Shown here one piece after another: positions 8,961 to 17,570 of a stretch of 64,000 nt of DNA. Positions within the stretch are counted from its first letter, which is position 1; each line of letters opens with the position of its first letter. The notes under the pieces are model-generated. The model did no database searches and had not been told where the DNA came from. It saw only the letters and a program-made list of their open reading frames with translations. This DNA comes from JACVRW01 sp963835705 (GTDB taxonomy: Bacteria; Actinomycetota; Thermoleophilia; Solirubrobacterales; Thermoleophilaceae): contig CAWIGR010000022.1 in assembly GCA_963835705.1 (NCBI GenBank), forward strand, positions 186,001 to 250,000. Reading direction: 5' to 3'. The position numbers and the translations under genes are program-made.

Positions 8961-10466
8961 ATGCAACGTGTCGCCGTAGCCGACATGGGCTCCAACTCCT
9001 GGCGCCTCGTGGTGTTCGGCTACGAGCCCGGCACCCCGTGGTGGAGCCTCGTGGACGAGATCCGCGAGGCCGTCCGCGTGGGGGCGGGACTGGCCCAGGA
9101 GGGCGCCCTCCGGCCCGACCGCATCGACCGCGCGCTCCACACGGCCGCGGTCTTCGCGTCGTTCTGCCGTGCGTCCGGCATCGACGAAGTCGAGGCCCTG
9201 GCCACCAGCGCCATCCGCGACGCCGCCAACGGCGGCGAGCTGCTCGACGCGATCCGCGACCGGACCGGCCTGGAGCCGCGCGTCATCAGCGGCCGCGAGG
9301 AGGCCCACTACGACTGGCTCGCCATCGCCAACTCCACGACGATCGAGGACGGCTTCGGGCTCGACATGGGCGGCGGCAGCATCCAGACGCTCAGGCTCGA
9401 GGGCCGCCGCCTGGCCGAGGCGCACTCGCTCCCGCTCGGGTCCGTGCGCGTGAGCGAGGAGTTCCTCCCCGGCGAGAAGGCGCCGGCGAAGGCGATGAAG
9501 GCGCTGCGCAAGAAGGCTGCCGGCGAGCTCGAGGCGCTGGGCTGGTGGGGGCAGGGCGGGCGCCTCGTGGGCGTGGGCGGCACGATCCGCAACCTCGCCG
9601 CGGCGGCGATGAAGCGGGCCGAGCTGCCCCCGGTCGACGTCCAGGGCTTCGAGCTCACTCGCGACGCCCTCGAGGACCTGATCGAGTCGCTGGCCGGCCG
9701 GTCCGCGTCGAAGCGCGGCGACATGCCCGGCATCAAGCCCGACCGCGGTGACGTCATCCTCGGCGGTGCGCTCGTGCTCGCCGCCACGCTCGACACCGGC
9801 GGCTTCGATCGGATCGAGGTGACCGAGGCGGGCCTGCGCGAGGGCGCGTTCTTCGAGCGGCTGCTGGGCGAGCGGGAGCTGTTCGAAGACGTGCGCCGCG
9901 AGTCCGTGCTGAACCTGGGGCACCGCTTCAACACCGACGCTGCTCACGTGGAACGCGTGGCGGAGCTGTCCCTCGCGATGTTCGACGGGCTCGCCGGCGC
10001 GGGGCTGCACGGGCTCGGCGCCGTCGAGCGCGAGCTGCTCTGGGCGGCGTGCATGCTGCACGACATCGGCACCGCGATCGACTACGACGACCACCACCGC
10101 CACTCCCACTACCTGATCCTGAACGCCGGCCTTCCCGGCTTCACCCCGCGGGAGATCGTGCTGGTCGGGCTGATCGCCCGCTACCACCGCAAGGGCGATC
10201 CAGACACGTCCGAGCTCGGCCCGCTGGAGGAGCGCGGCGACGGCAAGCGGCTGCGGCTGCTGTGCGCGATCATCCGGCTCGCCGAGCAGTTCGAGCGCAG
10301 CCGCGACGGGGCGATCCGCCGGGTGAGCGTGGCCGCGCGCGACGGGACCGTCGCGCTCGACGCCGAGCCCGATCCCGCGCGTGACCCGAGCGTGCCGATC
10401 TGGGCCGCCCGCCGCGAGGCCGGCCTACTCGCGGACGCGCTCGGCCGCGAGGTGGAGATCGGGTGA
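8961..10466 (+). CDS. Exopolyphosphatase/guanosine pentaphosphatase, Ppx/GppA family
   Basis: Hydrolyses polyphosphate chains or pppGpp; the two activities cannot be separated from sequence. The actin-like ATPase fold starts with VADMGSNSWRL, followed by a glycine-rich phosphate loop GLDMGGGSIQTL. A C-terminal HD-like helical domain (MLHDIGTAIDYDDHH) follows, as in long Ppx/GppA proteins. The ATG at 8961 has GAGGA nine bases upstream; the long upstream open frame overlaps the divergent reductase and is not conserved. Its stop overlaps the start of the MFS gene by four bases, so the two are cotranscribed. Confidence 0.87.
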   Translation: MQRVAVADMGSNSWRLVVFGYEPGTPWWSLVDEIREAVRVGAGLAQEGALRPDRIDRALHTAAVFASFCRASGIDEVEALATSAIRDAANGGELLDAIRDRTGLEPRVISGREEAHYDWLAIANSTTIEDGFGLDMGGGSIQTLRLEGRRLAEAHSLPLGSVRVSEEFLPGEKAPAKAMKALRKKAAGELEALGWWGQGGRLVGVGGTIRNLAAAAMKRAELPPVDVQGFELTRDALEDLIESLAGRSASKRGDMPGIKPDRGDVILGGALVLAATLDTGGFDRIEVTEAGLREGAFFERLLGERELFEDVRRESVLNLGHRFNTDAAHVERVAELSLAMFDGLAGAGLHGLGAVERELLWAACMLHDIGTAIDYDDHHRHSHYLILNAGLPGFTPREIVLVGLIARYHRKGDPDTSELGPLEERGDGKRLRLLCAIIRLAEQFERSRDGAIRRVSVAARDGTVALDAEPDPARDPSVPIWAARREAGLLADALGREVEIG

Positions 10467-11752
10467 GGGCGGCCCCGGCGCGCGACTCCGACCCAGCCGC
10501 GAGAGACACGCCCCGACTGGCCCTCGCGGGCGCGCTGACGGTACTCGGGCTGCTCGCCCTCGATGTGGCGGCCGTGCCGGCCGTCCTGCCCTCGGCGCGC
10601 CTGGACCTGGGGTCGTCCTCCTCCGGCCTGGCGTGGGTGCAGGACGCCTATCTGCTGGCCCTCGCGGTGGGGCTCCTGCTGCTCGGCCGGCTGGGCGCGG
10701 ATCACCGGCTGCTCGTGGTGGCCGGACTGGCCTGCTTCCTCGGCGGCTCGCTTCTGGCCTCGGCCGCCGACACCACGGCGACTCTCGTGACCGGCCGGGC
10801 GCTCCAGGGCAGCGGCGGCGCGGCGCTGCTCGTGCCGACCGCCGGGAGCCTGGCGGTCCGGGTGCCGCGACTTCTGCTCGCATCCGTGGCCGGGGCCGCC
10901 CTGCTCGCGCTGGCCGTGGCCCCGCTGGCCGGCGGCGCCGTGGCGGAGGGGTCGAGCTGGCGCTGGCTCTTCCGGGTCGAGGCGGCGGCAGCCGTGGCCG
11001 GCCTGCTGCTGCTCGCCGCGAGGAGCGGCGGTGCGCCGCGCCCGCTCTACGCCGAGCGCACCGCCGCGCTCGCCGCGGGCCTGGTCCTCACGTCCACGGG
11101 CCTGATCCAGTCCGGCCCCTGGGGCTGGTCGTCGGCCGACACTCTGCTCCTCCTGGCGTCTGGAGTGGCGCTGCTTGCCTTCGCCCGGCGGCGCGGCCCA
11201 GCGGGTGCCGACGCCGCGGTCCTCGCGCTCGCCGGGTGCCTCGCCGTCGCGCTTCTGCTGGCGCCGCAGTACCTCGAGCTGGTCCGAGGGCTGTCGCCGG
11301 TCCGCTCGGGACTGCTCACCGCGGCGCTCACGCTGTCCGCGTCGGCGCTCGCCGCCGGCACGGCACTGCTCGCCGGGCGCGCTCCGCCGAGGCTTCCCTT
11401 GGTGGGCGGACTGGGGTGCGCCACGCTCGGCGCGCTCGGATTGACGCGCATCGACCCGGCGAGCAGCTACGCGCTGGTGGTCGTCTCGCTCGGGCTCCTG
11501 GGCAGCGGCATCGGCGCCGCCGCCGGCGCACTGGCCGCCCAGGGCGCCCGCCTGGCCGCGGCCGCGGCGCCCGGCGCGGCCCTGGTCGTGGCCGCCGCCG
11601 GCGCGCTGTTCCAGCGCGCCCAGGTCGAGGAGCGCGAAGCCGGGGGCTCGTTCGAGGACGCCCTCGCCGCCGGCGTGGCCGCCTCGGGCTGGCTGATGGC
11701 CGCCCTCCTGGCGGTGGCCGCGCTGCTCGCCTGGCGCCGGCAGGCCCGCTAG
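10463..11752 (+). CDS. MFS transporter, DHA2-like
   Basis: Hydrophobic protein of 429 residues with 12 or more predicted membrane helices. The first helix pair resembles drug/H+ antiporters of the EmrB/QacA type (WVQDAYLLALA, then LLLGRLGADH where the usual GxLaDrxGrr loop stands). Substrate is unknown. The GTG start overlaps the Ppx/GppA stop (GTGA), so it depends on that operon. It is shorter than usual 14-helix DHA2 members, with compressed loops and extreme alanine and leucine content. Confidence 0.72.
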   Translation: MRAAPARDSDPAARDTPRLALAGALTVLGLLALDVAAVPAVLPSARLDLGSSSSGLAWVQDAYLLALAVGLLLLGRLGADHRLLVVAGLACFLGGSLLASAADTTATLVTGRALQGSGGAALLVPTAGSLAVRVPRLLLASVAGAALLALAVAPLAGGAVAEGSSWRWLFRVEAAAAVAGLLLLAARSGGAPRPLYAERTAALAAGLVLTSTGLIQSGPWGWSSADTLLLLASGVALLAFARRRGPAGADAAVLALAGCLAVALLLAPQYLELVRGLSPVRSGLLTAALTLSASALAAGTALLAGRAPPRLPLVGGLGCATLGALGLTRIDPASSYALVVVSLGLLGSGIGAAAGALAAQGARLAAAAAPGAALVVAAAGALFQRAQVEEREAGGSFEDALAAGVAASGWLMAALLAVAALLAWRRQAR

Positions 11753-11792
11753 CTTCACCCGGCTCGCAAGCCCATGCGTACCCTGGGAGCCG

Positions 11793-13175
11793 ATGGCCGA
11801 CGACCTCCCCACCGGACGCTGGCGGCGCGCCGCGAAGGTCGGGCGGCTCGCCGGCGGCCAGACGGCGCGCGGCTACGCCACCAAGGCGGCCAACCTGACC
11901 CGAGACGACGAGGGCCGGCGCGACGCCGCGGGCCGGCGCCAGATGGAGGCGGCCGAGCAGATCTTCGAGGTGCTCGGCCAGATGAAGGGCGCCGCCATGA
12001 AGGTCGGCCAGGTGGCCTCGTTCATCGACACGGGCGCCTTCCCGCCCGAGTTCCAGGAGCGCATCCAGGCGAAGCTCGCCGAGCTGCGTGACGCCGCCCC
12101 GCGCGTGCCCTTCGACCGCATGCGCAAGGTGGTGGAGGACGACCTTGGCGATCGACTGACCGATCTCTTCGCCGAGTTCGACGAGGACGCGGTGGCCGCG
12201 GCTTCGATCGGCCAGGTGTACAAGGCCCGCCTGCACGACGGCCGCGACGTCGCGGTCAAGGTGCAGTACCCGGGCGTGGCGCAGGCCGTGCGCGCCGATC
12301 TCCAGAACCTGGGCCTGATCATGCGCGTGGCCAAGCGCATCGCGCCGGGCATGGACGCCAAAGCGATGACCCGAGAGATACGGGAGCGCCTCAGCGACGA
12401 GCTCGACTATGAGCACGAAGCGCAGCAGCACCGCGCCTTCGCGCGCAGCTGGCGCGGCCACCCGTTCATCTACGTCCCGCCGGTGGTGACCGAGCTGTGC
12501 AGCGAGCACGTGCTGGTGTCGGAGTGGGTCGAGGCAAAGGGCTTCGAGGAGGTCCGCGAGATGGACCGTGCCACGCGCGACCGCTTCGGCGAGATCGTCT
12601 TCCGCTTCTTCTTCGGCTCGCTCTACCGAAACGGCCACTTCTCCGGCGACCCGCACCCGGGGAACTACCGGCTCATGGACGACGGGCGGGTCGCGTTCAT
12701 CGACTTCGGCATGACCAAGCGCGTCGCGCGCGAGGACCTGGAGGCGGAGATCGCGGCCGTCCGCTTCGGCATGGACGGCGACGTGGACGGCCTCCACCGG
12801 CAGCTCGGCGCGATGGGCTTCTACGACCCGGCCGACGAGGCGGTCACGCCGGAGGCGGTGTTCGACCACTTCCACGACGTGACGCGCTGGTACATCGAGG
12901 ATCGCGAGGTCACGGTCGACCGCGAGCTCGTGACTCGGGTGCTGATCGACTTCGGCGACCCTCGCTCGCGCCACTGGCAGCTGATGCGACGCGAGACCAT
13001 GCCGCCGCAGGCGATGCTGGCGCGGCGCATGGAGGCGCTCACGCTCGGCGTGCTCGGCCAGCTGGGGGCCACCGCGAACTGGCACCTGATCGCGCGCGAA
13101 TGGCTGTTCGGCGAAGCGCCCTCCACCGAGCTCGGCGAGGCGGAGCACCCGTTCCACGACAGGGCGGCGGCCTGA
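11793..13175 (+). CDS. ABC1/UbiB-family atypical kinase
   Basis: Member of the ABC1/ADCK/UbiB protein-kinase-like family, which binds ATP and supports isoprenoid-quinone or lipid homeostasis. Visible motifs: the signature KxGQ helix (MKVGQVASF) near residue 70, the alanine-rich loop AAASIGQVYKA, the ATP lysine strand VAVKVQYPG, the catalytic GDPHPGNY and the metal-binding IDFGM. The length of 460 residues is normal. It starts 40 bp after the MFS gene and is followed by the glycosylase gene almost without gap. Its target in this organism is unknown. Confidence 0.88.
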   Translation: MADDLPTGRWRRAAKVGRLAGGQTARGYATKAANLTRDDEGRRDAAGRRQMEAAEQIFEVLGQMKGAAMKVGQVASFIDTGAFPPEFQERIQAKLAELRDAAPRVPFDRMRKVVEDDLGDRLTDLFAEFDEDAVAAASIGQVYKARLHDGRDVAVKVQYPGVAQAVRADLQNLGLIMRVAKRIAPGMDAKAMTREIRERLSDELDYEHEAQQHRAFARSWRGHPFIYVPPVVTELCSEHVLVSEWVEAKGFEEVREMDRATRDRFGEIVFRFFFGSLYRNGHFSGDPHPGNYRLMDDGRVAFIDFGMTKRVAREDLEAEIAAVRFGMDGDVDGLHRQLGAMGFYDPADEAVTPEAVFDHFHDVTRWYIEDREVTVDRELVTRVLIDFGDPRSRHWQLMRRETMPPQAMLARRMEALTLGVLGQLGATANWHLIAREWLFGEAPSTELGEAEHPFHDRAAA

Positions 13176-13176
13176 C

Positions 13177-13806
13177 TTGACGCTGGCCGGACGGAAGGCT
13201 GTGGCCGCGCTGCGCGGGGCCGACCCGGTGATGGGCCGCCTGGTCGACGAGCACGCCACGGTGGTGAGGCGCGACCTGAAGCGCGATCGCCCCGGAGACG
13301 CATACGGCGCGCTGCTCCGCTCGATCGTCGGGCAGCAGCTGTCCACCAAGGCCGCGAGCACGATCTACGGCCGCATGATCGACATCTTCGGCGGGCACGC
13401 ACCGACCCCGCGCCAGCTCCTCGCCGCGGACCCCGACGAGATCCGGGCGGCCGGGCTGTCGCGTCCGAAGATCGCCTACCTGCGCGACCTGGCGCAGCAC
13501 GTGGAGGACGGCACGCTCGAGCTCGACCGGCTCGACGACCTGCCCGACGAGGAGGTGAGCGCGCAGCTGACGGCGATCAAGGGCCTCGGCCAGTGGACCG
13601 CGGACATGTTCCTGATGTTCCACCTGCGCCGCCCGGACGTGCTGCCGGTTGGCGACCAGGGCATCCGCCGCGCCGTGCAGGTCCAGTACCGGATGCGAAA
13701 GCTGCCGGACCCGAAGCGGCTAGAGAAGGTGGCGCGCCCCTGGCGCCCCTACCGGACGCTCGCCTGCCTGTTTCTCTGGAGCTCGCTCGACAACGCGCCG
13801 GCTTAG
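13177..13806 (+). CDS. DNA-3-methyladenine glycosylase II, AlkA-like (HhH-GPD)
   Basis: Base-excision repair glycosylase that removes alkylated purines. HhH-GPD core: SIVGQQLSTKAA, the helix-hairpin-helix IKGLGQWTADMF, and the catalytic aspartate in LPVGDQGIRRA. 209 residues, so it lacks the extra N-terminal domain of E. coli AlkA. The TTG start at 13177 is one base after the upstream stop; a GTG at 13201 is an alternative. It is the last gene before a convergent intergenic region holding a palindromic repeat. Confidence 0.85.
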   Translation: MTLAGRKAVAALRGADPVMGRLVDEHATVVRRDLKRDRPGDAYGALLRSIVGQQLSTKAASTIYGRMIDIFGGHAPTPRQLLAADPDEIRAAGLSRPKIAYLRDLAQHVEDGTLELDRLDDLPDEEVSAQLTAIKGLGQWTADMFLMFHLRRPDVLPVGDQGIRRAVQVQYRMRKLPDPKRLEKVARPWRPYRTLACLFLWSSLDNAPA

Positions 13807-13849
13807 GGCTGCCGAGGGCGCCTTCCGCGACGTGCGCTCGCAGCGCGGT

Positions 13850-14027
13850 GAACGACGGGCAATGAGGGGGCCGCCGGACGGCCGCCTCTTCCCGTTCGGA
13901 GGGGGGTCCCTCACGAAAGTGGATGAATAGTCGCCTAACGTGTGGAACCCCTGGTCGGCCAGGGGTTCCATACGTTGCGGCGGACATATCGCCGCAATGT
14001 GTTGGACCCCTTCATTGCTCGCCGTTC
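13850..14027. repeat. Palindromic repeat element, copy A (terminal inverted repeats with inner hairpins)
   Basis: Outer arms of 21 bases at 13850-13870 and 14007-14027 match as an inverted repeat at 18 of 21 positions (consensus GAACGGCGRGCAATGARGGG). Inside are a perfect 12-bp hairpin with loop TCGG (arms 13943-13954 and 13959-13970) and a second hairpin with TTGCGGCG/CGCCGCAA arms around 13975-13997. The element fills the gap between the convergent glycosylase and Fe-S carrier genes. The right arm differs from copy B at 27488-27591 at one position in 21. Confidence 0.8.
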
Positions 14028-14073
14028 GTGGGCGTTCGAGACGGGCGCCGCGCCCGAGCGGCCGGCGTACTAG

Positions 14074-14430
14074 TTACACCGACGCCCCGCAGCTCGGCTC
14101 CTCGTCCGCCACGCGGAAGGAGGAGCCACAGCCGCAGGAGGCGACCACGTTCGGGTTCGAGACCTCGAAGCCCGAACCCATGAAGTTCTCGGTGTAGTCG
14201 ACCGTGGAGCCCTCGACGTAGCGCAGGCTGGCCGGGTCCACGAGGACCGCGATGCCTGAGGTGTCGAAGACGTGGTCGTCATCGCGCCGCTCGTCGAGCG
14301 CGAGCGCGTACTGGAAGCCGGAGCAGCCGCCGCCCCGGACACCCACTCGCAGCCCGATGTCGCCGGCGGCCGATTGGCCCTCCATGAAGACGCGGACCTT
14401 CTCGGCGGCGATGTCGGTGAGGATCACCAT
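14074..14430 (-). CDS. erpA: A-type iron-sulfur carrier protein, ErpA/IscA family
   Basis: Accepts and delivers Fe-S clusters to apoproteins. 118 residues of HesB/IscA fold with the three cluster cysteines: one in GGGCSGFQY and two in SCGCGSSF near the C-terminus. ATG at 14430 is chosen because the conserved VILTDIAAEKV begins there and a near-consensus -10 box sits eight bases upstream. It is divergent from BolA-Grx4, partners known to work with A-type carriers in cluster trafficking. ErpA versus IscA or SufA is not decided by sequence alone. Confidence 0.85.
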   Translation of the reverse strand: MVILTDIAAEKVRVFMEGQSAAGDIGLRVGVRGGGCSGFQYALALDERRDDDHVFDTSGIAVLVDPASLRYVEGSTVDYTENFMGSGFEVSNPNVVASCGCGSSFRVADEEPSCGASV

Positions 14431-14438
14431 CTGTTGGG

Positions 14439-14469
14439 ATTGTATCGGCGCATCCGTCTGTACCCTCAA
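14439..14469 (-). promoter_or_regulatory. Promoter for a leaderless Fe-S carrier transcript
   Basis: On the minus strand, TTGAGG (14464-14469) and TACAAT (14439-14444) stand 19 bases apart. The -10 ends eight bases before the ATG at 14430, so transcription should begin at or next to the start codon. The spacing is slightly long for a housekeeping sigma factor. Confidence 0.45.
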
Positions 14470-14717
14470 TGTTCCCGATGCCATCCGCATCAGAACTAGA
14501 GAACCGCATCACCGCCGCGCTTCCCGGCGCAGAGGTCCGCGTGGAGGACCTCACCGGCGGCGGCGACCATTTCCGCGCCGAGGTGGTGTCCGACAGGTTC
14601 GAGGGCCTTTCGCGTATCCAGCAGCACAAGCTGATCTACGACGTGTTCGGCGACGAGGTCGGCGGTCCCATCCACGCCTTATCGATCAAGACTTCGATCC
14701 CGGGAGCAACCCAATGA
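14469..14717 (+). CDS. bolA: BolA-family protein
   Basis: 82-residue BolA/YrbA-like protein; partners CGFS glutaredoxins to bind a shared [2Fe-2S] cluster. The sequence shows the family helix and strand pattern ending in FEGLSRIQQHKLIYDVFGDE and HALSIKT, with the conserved histidine in that last strand. Its stop overlaps the start of the Grx4 gene (ATGA), giving a fixed one-to-one gene pair. ATG at 14469 lies 38 bp from the divergent carrier start; an internal ATG three codons later is possible. Confidence 0.85.
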   Translation: MFPMPSASELENRITAALPGAEVRVEDLTGGGDHFRAEVVSDRFEGLSRIQQHKLIYDVFGDEVGGPIHALSIKTSIPGATQ

Positions 14718-15109
14718 AGAACGAAGAGATCCGCGGCTTCATCGAGAACGCCATCAAGGAGAACAGCGTCATGCTGTTCATGAAGGGCACTCCGCACCAG
14801 CCCGCCTGTGGGTTCTCCGCCCGGACGGCGGGCGCGCTCAACGAGCTCGGGGTGCAGTACGCGGCGCTCGACATCCTGCCCGACCCGCGCATCCGCGAGG
14901 AGCTGTCGGGGCTGTCCGGCTGGCCGACGATCCCGCAGCTGTTCGTGGACGGCGAGCTGGTGGGCGGCTCGGACATCGTGATGGAGATGTTCGAGTCGGG
15001 CGAGCTGGCGTCCCTGCTGGGCGCCGAGCAGCCGCAGGACGAGGCGTTCGAGCCCGAGCCTCAGCCGATCCAGAAGCGCCCGATCGGGCTCGAGAACCGC
15101 CTCGACTAG
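14714..15109 (+). CDS. Monothiol glutaredoxin, Grx4/CGFS family
   Basis: Cytosolic [2Fe-2S]-binding glutaredoxin. MLFMKGTP is followed by the active-site CGFS, then SGWPTIPQLFVDGELVGGSDI (TIPQ cis-proline loop and the GGSD glutathione contact). A charged, proline- and glutamate-rich tail of about 25 residues follows the domain. Coupled to BolA by a 4-bp overlap. Together with the divergent A-type carrier this forms a small Fe-S trafficking locus. Confidence 0.9.
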   Translation: MKNEEIRGFIENAIKENSVMLFMKGTPHQPACGFSARTAGALNELGVQYAALDILPDPRIREELSGLSGWPTIPQLFVDGELVGGSDIVMEMFESGELASLLGAEQPQDEAFEPEPQPIQKRPIGLENRLD

Positions 15110-15297
15110 CCCCGCCGCTTGCGGCGCTCGTCGAGCACCTTGCGACCGCGCTCGGCGGCGTCGCGCGCCTGCTTCTTGTAGCGCTCCTTCTCCTCCGGAG
15201 AGAGCTGCTGCCAGCGCTCCCACGCCATCAGGACGTAGGGCCACAGCCGGCGCAGCTGGGTTACGCGACTTGTTTTTTGGATCTGTTGTCGAGCCAT
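15106..15297 (-). CDS. Small basic protein of unknown function, 63 residues
   Basis: Highly charged, helical protein; the core WPYVLMAWERWQQLSPEEKERY resembles the amphipathic helices of HMG-box-like or ribosome-associated small proteins, but I do not recognise a family. ATG at 15297 has a TGGA preceding it. It overlaps the end of the GST-like gene (15261) by 37 bp and the convergent Grx4 stop by four. Third-position GC bias and the tight junctions support a real gene. Confidence 0.6.
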   Translation of the reverse strand: MARQQIQKTSRVTQLRRLWPYVLMAWERWQQLSPEEKERYKKQARDAAERGRKVLDERRKRRG

Positions 15298-15524
15298 TCC
15301 AGGTATTCCAGGATGCGGTGCGAGTCGTGGATGACCTCGTCGCCGTGTACCAGGACGGGTACCCAGCGCTGGCCCGTCAACTCCTCGATCTCCGGCCGGT
15401 CTCGTTTCAGGAAGGGCACCCGCACCTCCTGAAACTCGATCCCGGCCGTGCGCAGGCGGCGGGCGACCTTGCCGCAGCGGCAGACCAGGTCGGTGGGGGC
15501 TTTGCAGCGGTACAGGGTGGCCAT
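15261..15524 (-). CDS. Glutathione-S-transferase N-terminal (thioredoxin-fold) domain protein
   Basis: 87-residue single-domain protein with the GST_N/glutaredoxin fold: start YRCKAPTDLVCRCGKVARRL, the cis-proline loop WVPVLVHGDEVIHDSHRI and a final LEYLEW helix. The opening CxxxxxxxCxC differs from classical glutaredoxin CPYC, so redox activity is uncertain. No C-terminal GST domain is present. It lies 12 bp downstream of the SDR gene and is likely cotranscribed with it. Confidence 0.72.
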   Translation of the reverse strand: MATLYRCKAPTDLVCRCGKVARRLRTAGIEFQEVRVPFLKRDRPEIEELTGQRWVPVLVHGDEVIHDSHRILEYLEWLDNRSKKQVA

Positions 15525-15535
15525 CCCGGCGAATG

Positions 15536-16618
15536 CTAGGGACGTCCGGGGCGCGCCCGGCGCAACAGGCCGATGGCGCCCTCGGTCGCCCCGATCGCCG
15601 CGCCCGCCAGCCGGTACTGCATCTGCTGTGAGCGCCGCGTTCGCGCGATCCGGTCGTGCTCTCGCTCCAGGTGCCAGCTCACCGTCGCCTCGAGCGTCTC
15701 CTCGTGCGGGCGCGCCTTCCAGCCGAGCTCGCGCGCGGCCTTGGTCGAGCGGTACGTCCACCACTGGCTCGCGGCACGCATCTCGACCGTGGTCAGCGGC
15801 CAGCCGCGGCCGGCTGCCCCGAGCAGCGCCGCGGCGGCGTGGGCCGCCCGCGCCGGCAGCTTCACGGGCGGCTCGATGCCGGACAGGCGGCCGAGGTCCG
15901 CGAACAGGCGGTCGAAGGTGTAGTTGCGCCCGCCGAGGATGTAGCGCTCGCCCACGTCGCCCTGCTCGTCCGCGAGCAGGTGGCCCGCCGCGGCGTCGCG
16001 CACGTCCACGATCGACACGGCACCCTCCGTGTACACCGGGATCCGGCCGAGCAGGAAGGAGCGCACCAGCCGAGTCGAGGCGAGCAGGTGGTCGCCCGCC
16101 CCGAAGCAGACCCCGGGGTTCACGCACACCAGCGGCAGGCCGTGTGCCGCCACCCGCATGGCCTCGACCTCGGCCTCGTGCACCGAGTTCACGTACGGGA
16201 TGCCGAGCCGCCCCGCCGTGAAGAGCTGCGTCTCGTCGGCCGTGCGGCCCGGCTCCGCCGGCCCGAGCGCCGCGGCGCTCGACGTGTAGACCACGCGCTC
16301 GACCTCGGCGCGCAAGCACTCGTTCATCACGAGCTTGGTGCCGCCCACGTTCACCTCGAACAGGCGCTCCGCGTCGTCCGGCCGGATCGACGTGACGCCC
16401 GCGCAGTGGAAGACGCGCTCGACTCCCTTGAGCGCGCGCCGCACCGAGCGGCGGTCGAGCAGGTCGAGCTTCACGCGCTTCAGGTCGAGGTCCGCGATGG
16501 CGGCGTCGGGCGAGTCGGCCTGCACGCCGAGCACGACCTCGTCGCCTCGCTCGGCGAGCAGCCGCGCGACGTGGGAGCCGATGAAGCCGGTGGCGCCGGT
16601 GACGAGGACCTTGCTCAA
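15536..16618 (-). CDS. Extended SDR: NAD-dependent epimerase/dehydratase-like
   Basis: 360-residue extended short-chain dehydrogenase resembling hopanoid-associated sugar epimerases and dihydroflavonol reductases. The NAD motif is VTGATGFIGSHVARLL; the strand VFHCAGVTS and serine-rich VVYTSSAAALG follow. The catalytic YxxxK is altered: the sequence reads PYVNSVHEAE, so valine occupies the lysine position (about 16185). Other parts of the fold (VNPGVCFGAGD, VSIVDVRDAA, ERYILGG) are normal. Activity may be lost or the enzyme may rely on another proton donor. It is divergent from degV with a 50-bp gap. Confidence 0.8.
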   Translation of the reverse strand: MSKVLVTGATGFIGSHVARLLAERGDEVVLGVQADSPDAAIADLDLKRVKLDLLDRRSVRRALKGVERVFHCAGVTSIRPDDAERLFEVNVGGTKLVMNECLRAEVERVVYTSSAAALGPAEPGRTADETQLFTAGRLGIPYVNSVHEAEVEAMRVAAHGLPLVCVNPGVCFGAGDHLLASTRLVRSFLLGRIPVYTEGAVSIVDVRDAAAGHLLADEQGDVGERYILGGRNYTFDRLFADLGRLSGIEPPVKLPARAAHAAAALLGAAGRGWPLTTVEMRAASQWWTYRSTKAARELGWKARPHEETLEATVSWHLEREHDRIARTRRSQQMQYRLAGAAIGATEGAIGLLRRARPGRP

Positions 16619-16668
16619 GCGCGCGAGAGGTTAGCCCGACCCGAAGTGGGGGTAGGCTGCCGCCGGCC

Positions 16669-17538
16669 ATGGGCAACGTCGCGATCGTCACCGACAGCAC
16701 CTCCTATCTGCCGGCGGAGCTTCGCGAACGCCACGGCGTGCACGTGGTGCCGCTCTACGTGGTGTTCGACGGCGACCGCCCGGTGCCCGAGGTCGAGATC
16801 ACCGACTACGACGCGTTCTTCGAGGAGCTGCGCGGCGCCGAGCGCCTGCCCACCACCTCCCAGCCGTCGGTCGGCGACTTCACGTCGGCATACGAGCCAC
16901 TCCTCGCGGACGGCCGCGAGGTCGTCTCGATCCACATCTCGGGCGGGCTGTCGGGCACGCCCGAGGCGGCGCGCCAGGCCAAGGAGGCGCTCGAGCGCGA
17001 CGGCAAGGGCGGAGAGCGCATCACCGTGGTGGACTCCCTCACCACCGCCGGCGGGCTCGGCTTCATGGTGCTCGCCGCGGCCAAGGCGGCGCGCGACGGC
17101 GCCGACGCCGAGGGGACCGCCGCACGCGTGTCCGAGGCGCGGGCCGAGTTCAAGCTCTGGTTCGCGATCGACACGCTCGAGTTCCTCAAGCGCGGCGGAC
17201 GGATCGGCGCGGCAAGCGCGTGGATCGGGTCCACGCTGAAGGTGAAGCCCATCCTCACGGTGGAGAACGAGATGACGCCGGTCGAGCGCGTGCGAACCAG
17301 CTCGCGCGCCTTCGAGCGGATGGTCGACTACGCGCGCCAGCGCAACGACTCCGGGGCCCGCGCCTGGTCGGCACAGCACATCAACGCGCCCGATCAGTGC
17401 GCCGCGCTGGTGGAGCGCTGCACCGAGGTGTTCGGTCACGGGCCCACGATCGTCAGCGAGCTCGGCCCGGTGCTCGCGGTCCACACGGGCCCCGGCCTGC
17501 TCGGCGTCGGGGGCCTGCCCGAGCACTTCGTCGAGTAG
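16669..17538 (+). CDS. DegV/FakB-family fatty-acid-binding protein
   Basis: 289-residue DegV fold. The fatty-acid carboxylate motif IVTDSTSYLP opens the protein; TTSQPSVGDF and the SGGLSGT loop are the other conserved contacts; FAIDTLEFLKRGGRIG is characteristic. In Firmicutes such proteins present fatty acids to the FakA kinase; no FakA is visible here, so its role in this organism is unassigned. ATG at 16669. Confidence 0.87.
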   Translation: MGNVAIVTDSTSYLPAELRERHGVHVVPLYVVFDGDRPVPEVEITDYDAFFEELRGAERLPTTSQPSVGDFTSAYEPLLADGREVVSIHISGGLSGTPEAARQAKEALERDGKGGERITVVDSLTTAGGLGFMVLAAAKAARDGADAEGTAARVSEARAEFKLWFAIDTLEFLKRGGRIGAASAWIGSTLKVKPILTVENEMTPVERVRTSSRAFERMVDYARQRNDSGARAWSAQHINAPDQCAALVERCTEVFGHGPTIVSELGPVLAVHTGPGLLGVGGLPEHFVE

Positions 17539-17570
17539 GAGCCACTCCAGGCGGGGCGAATACCGCCCTT

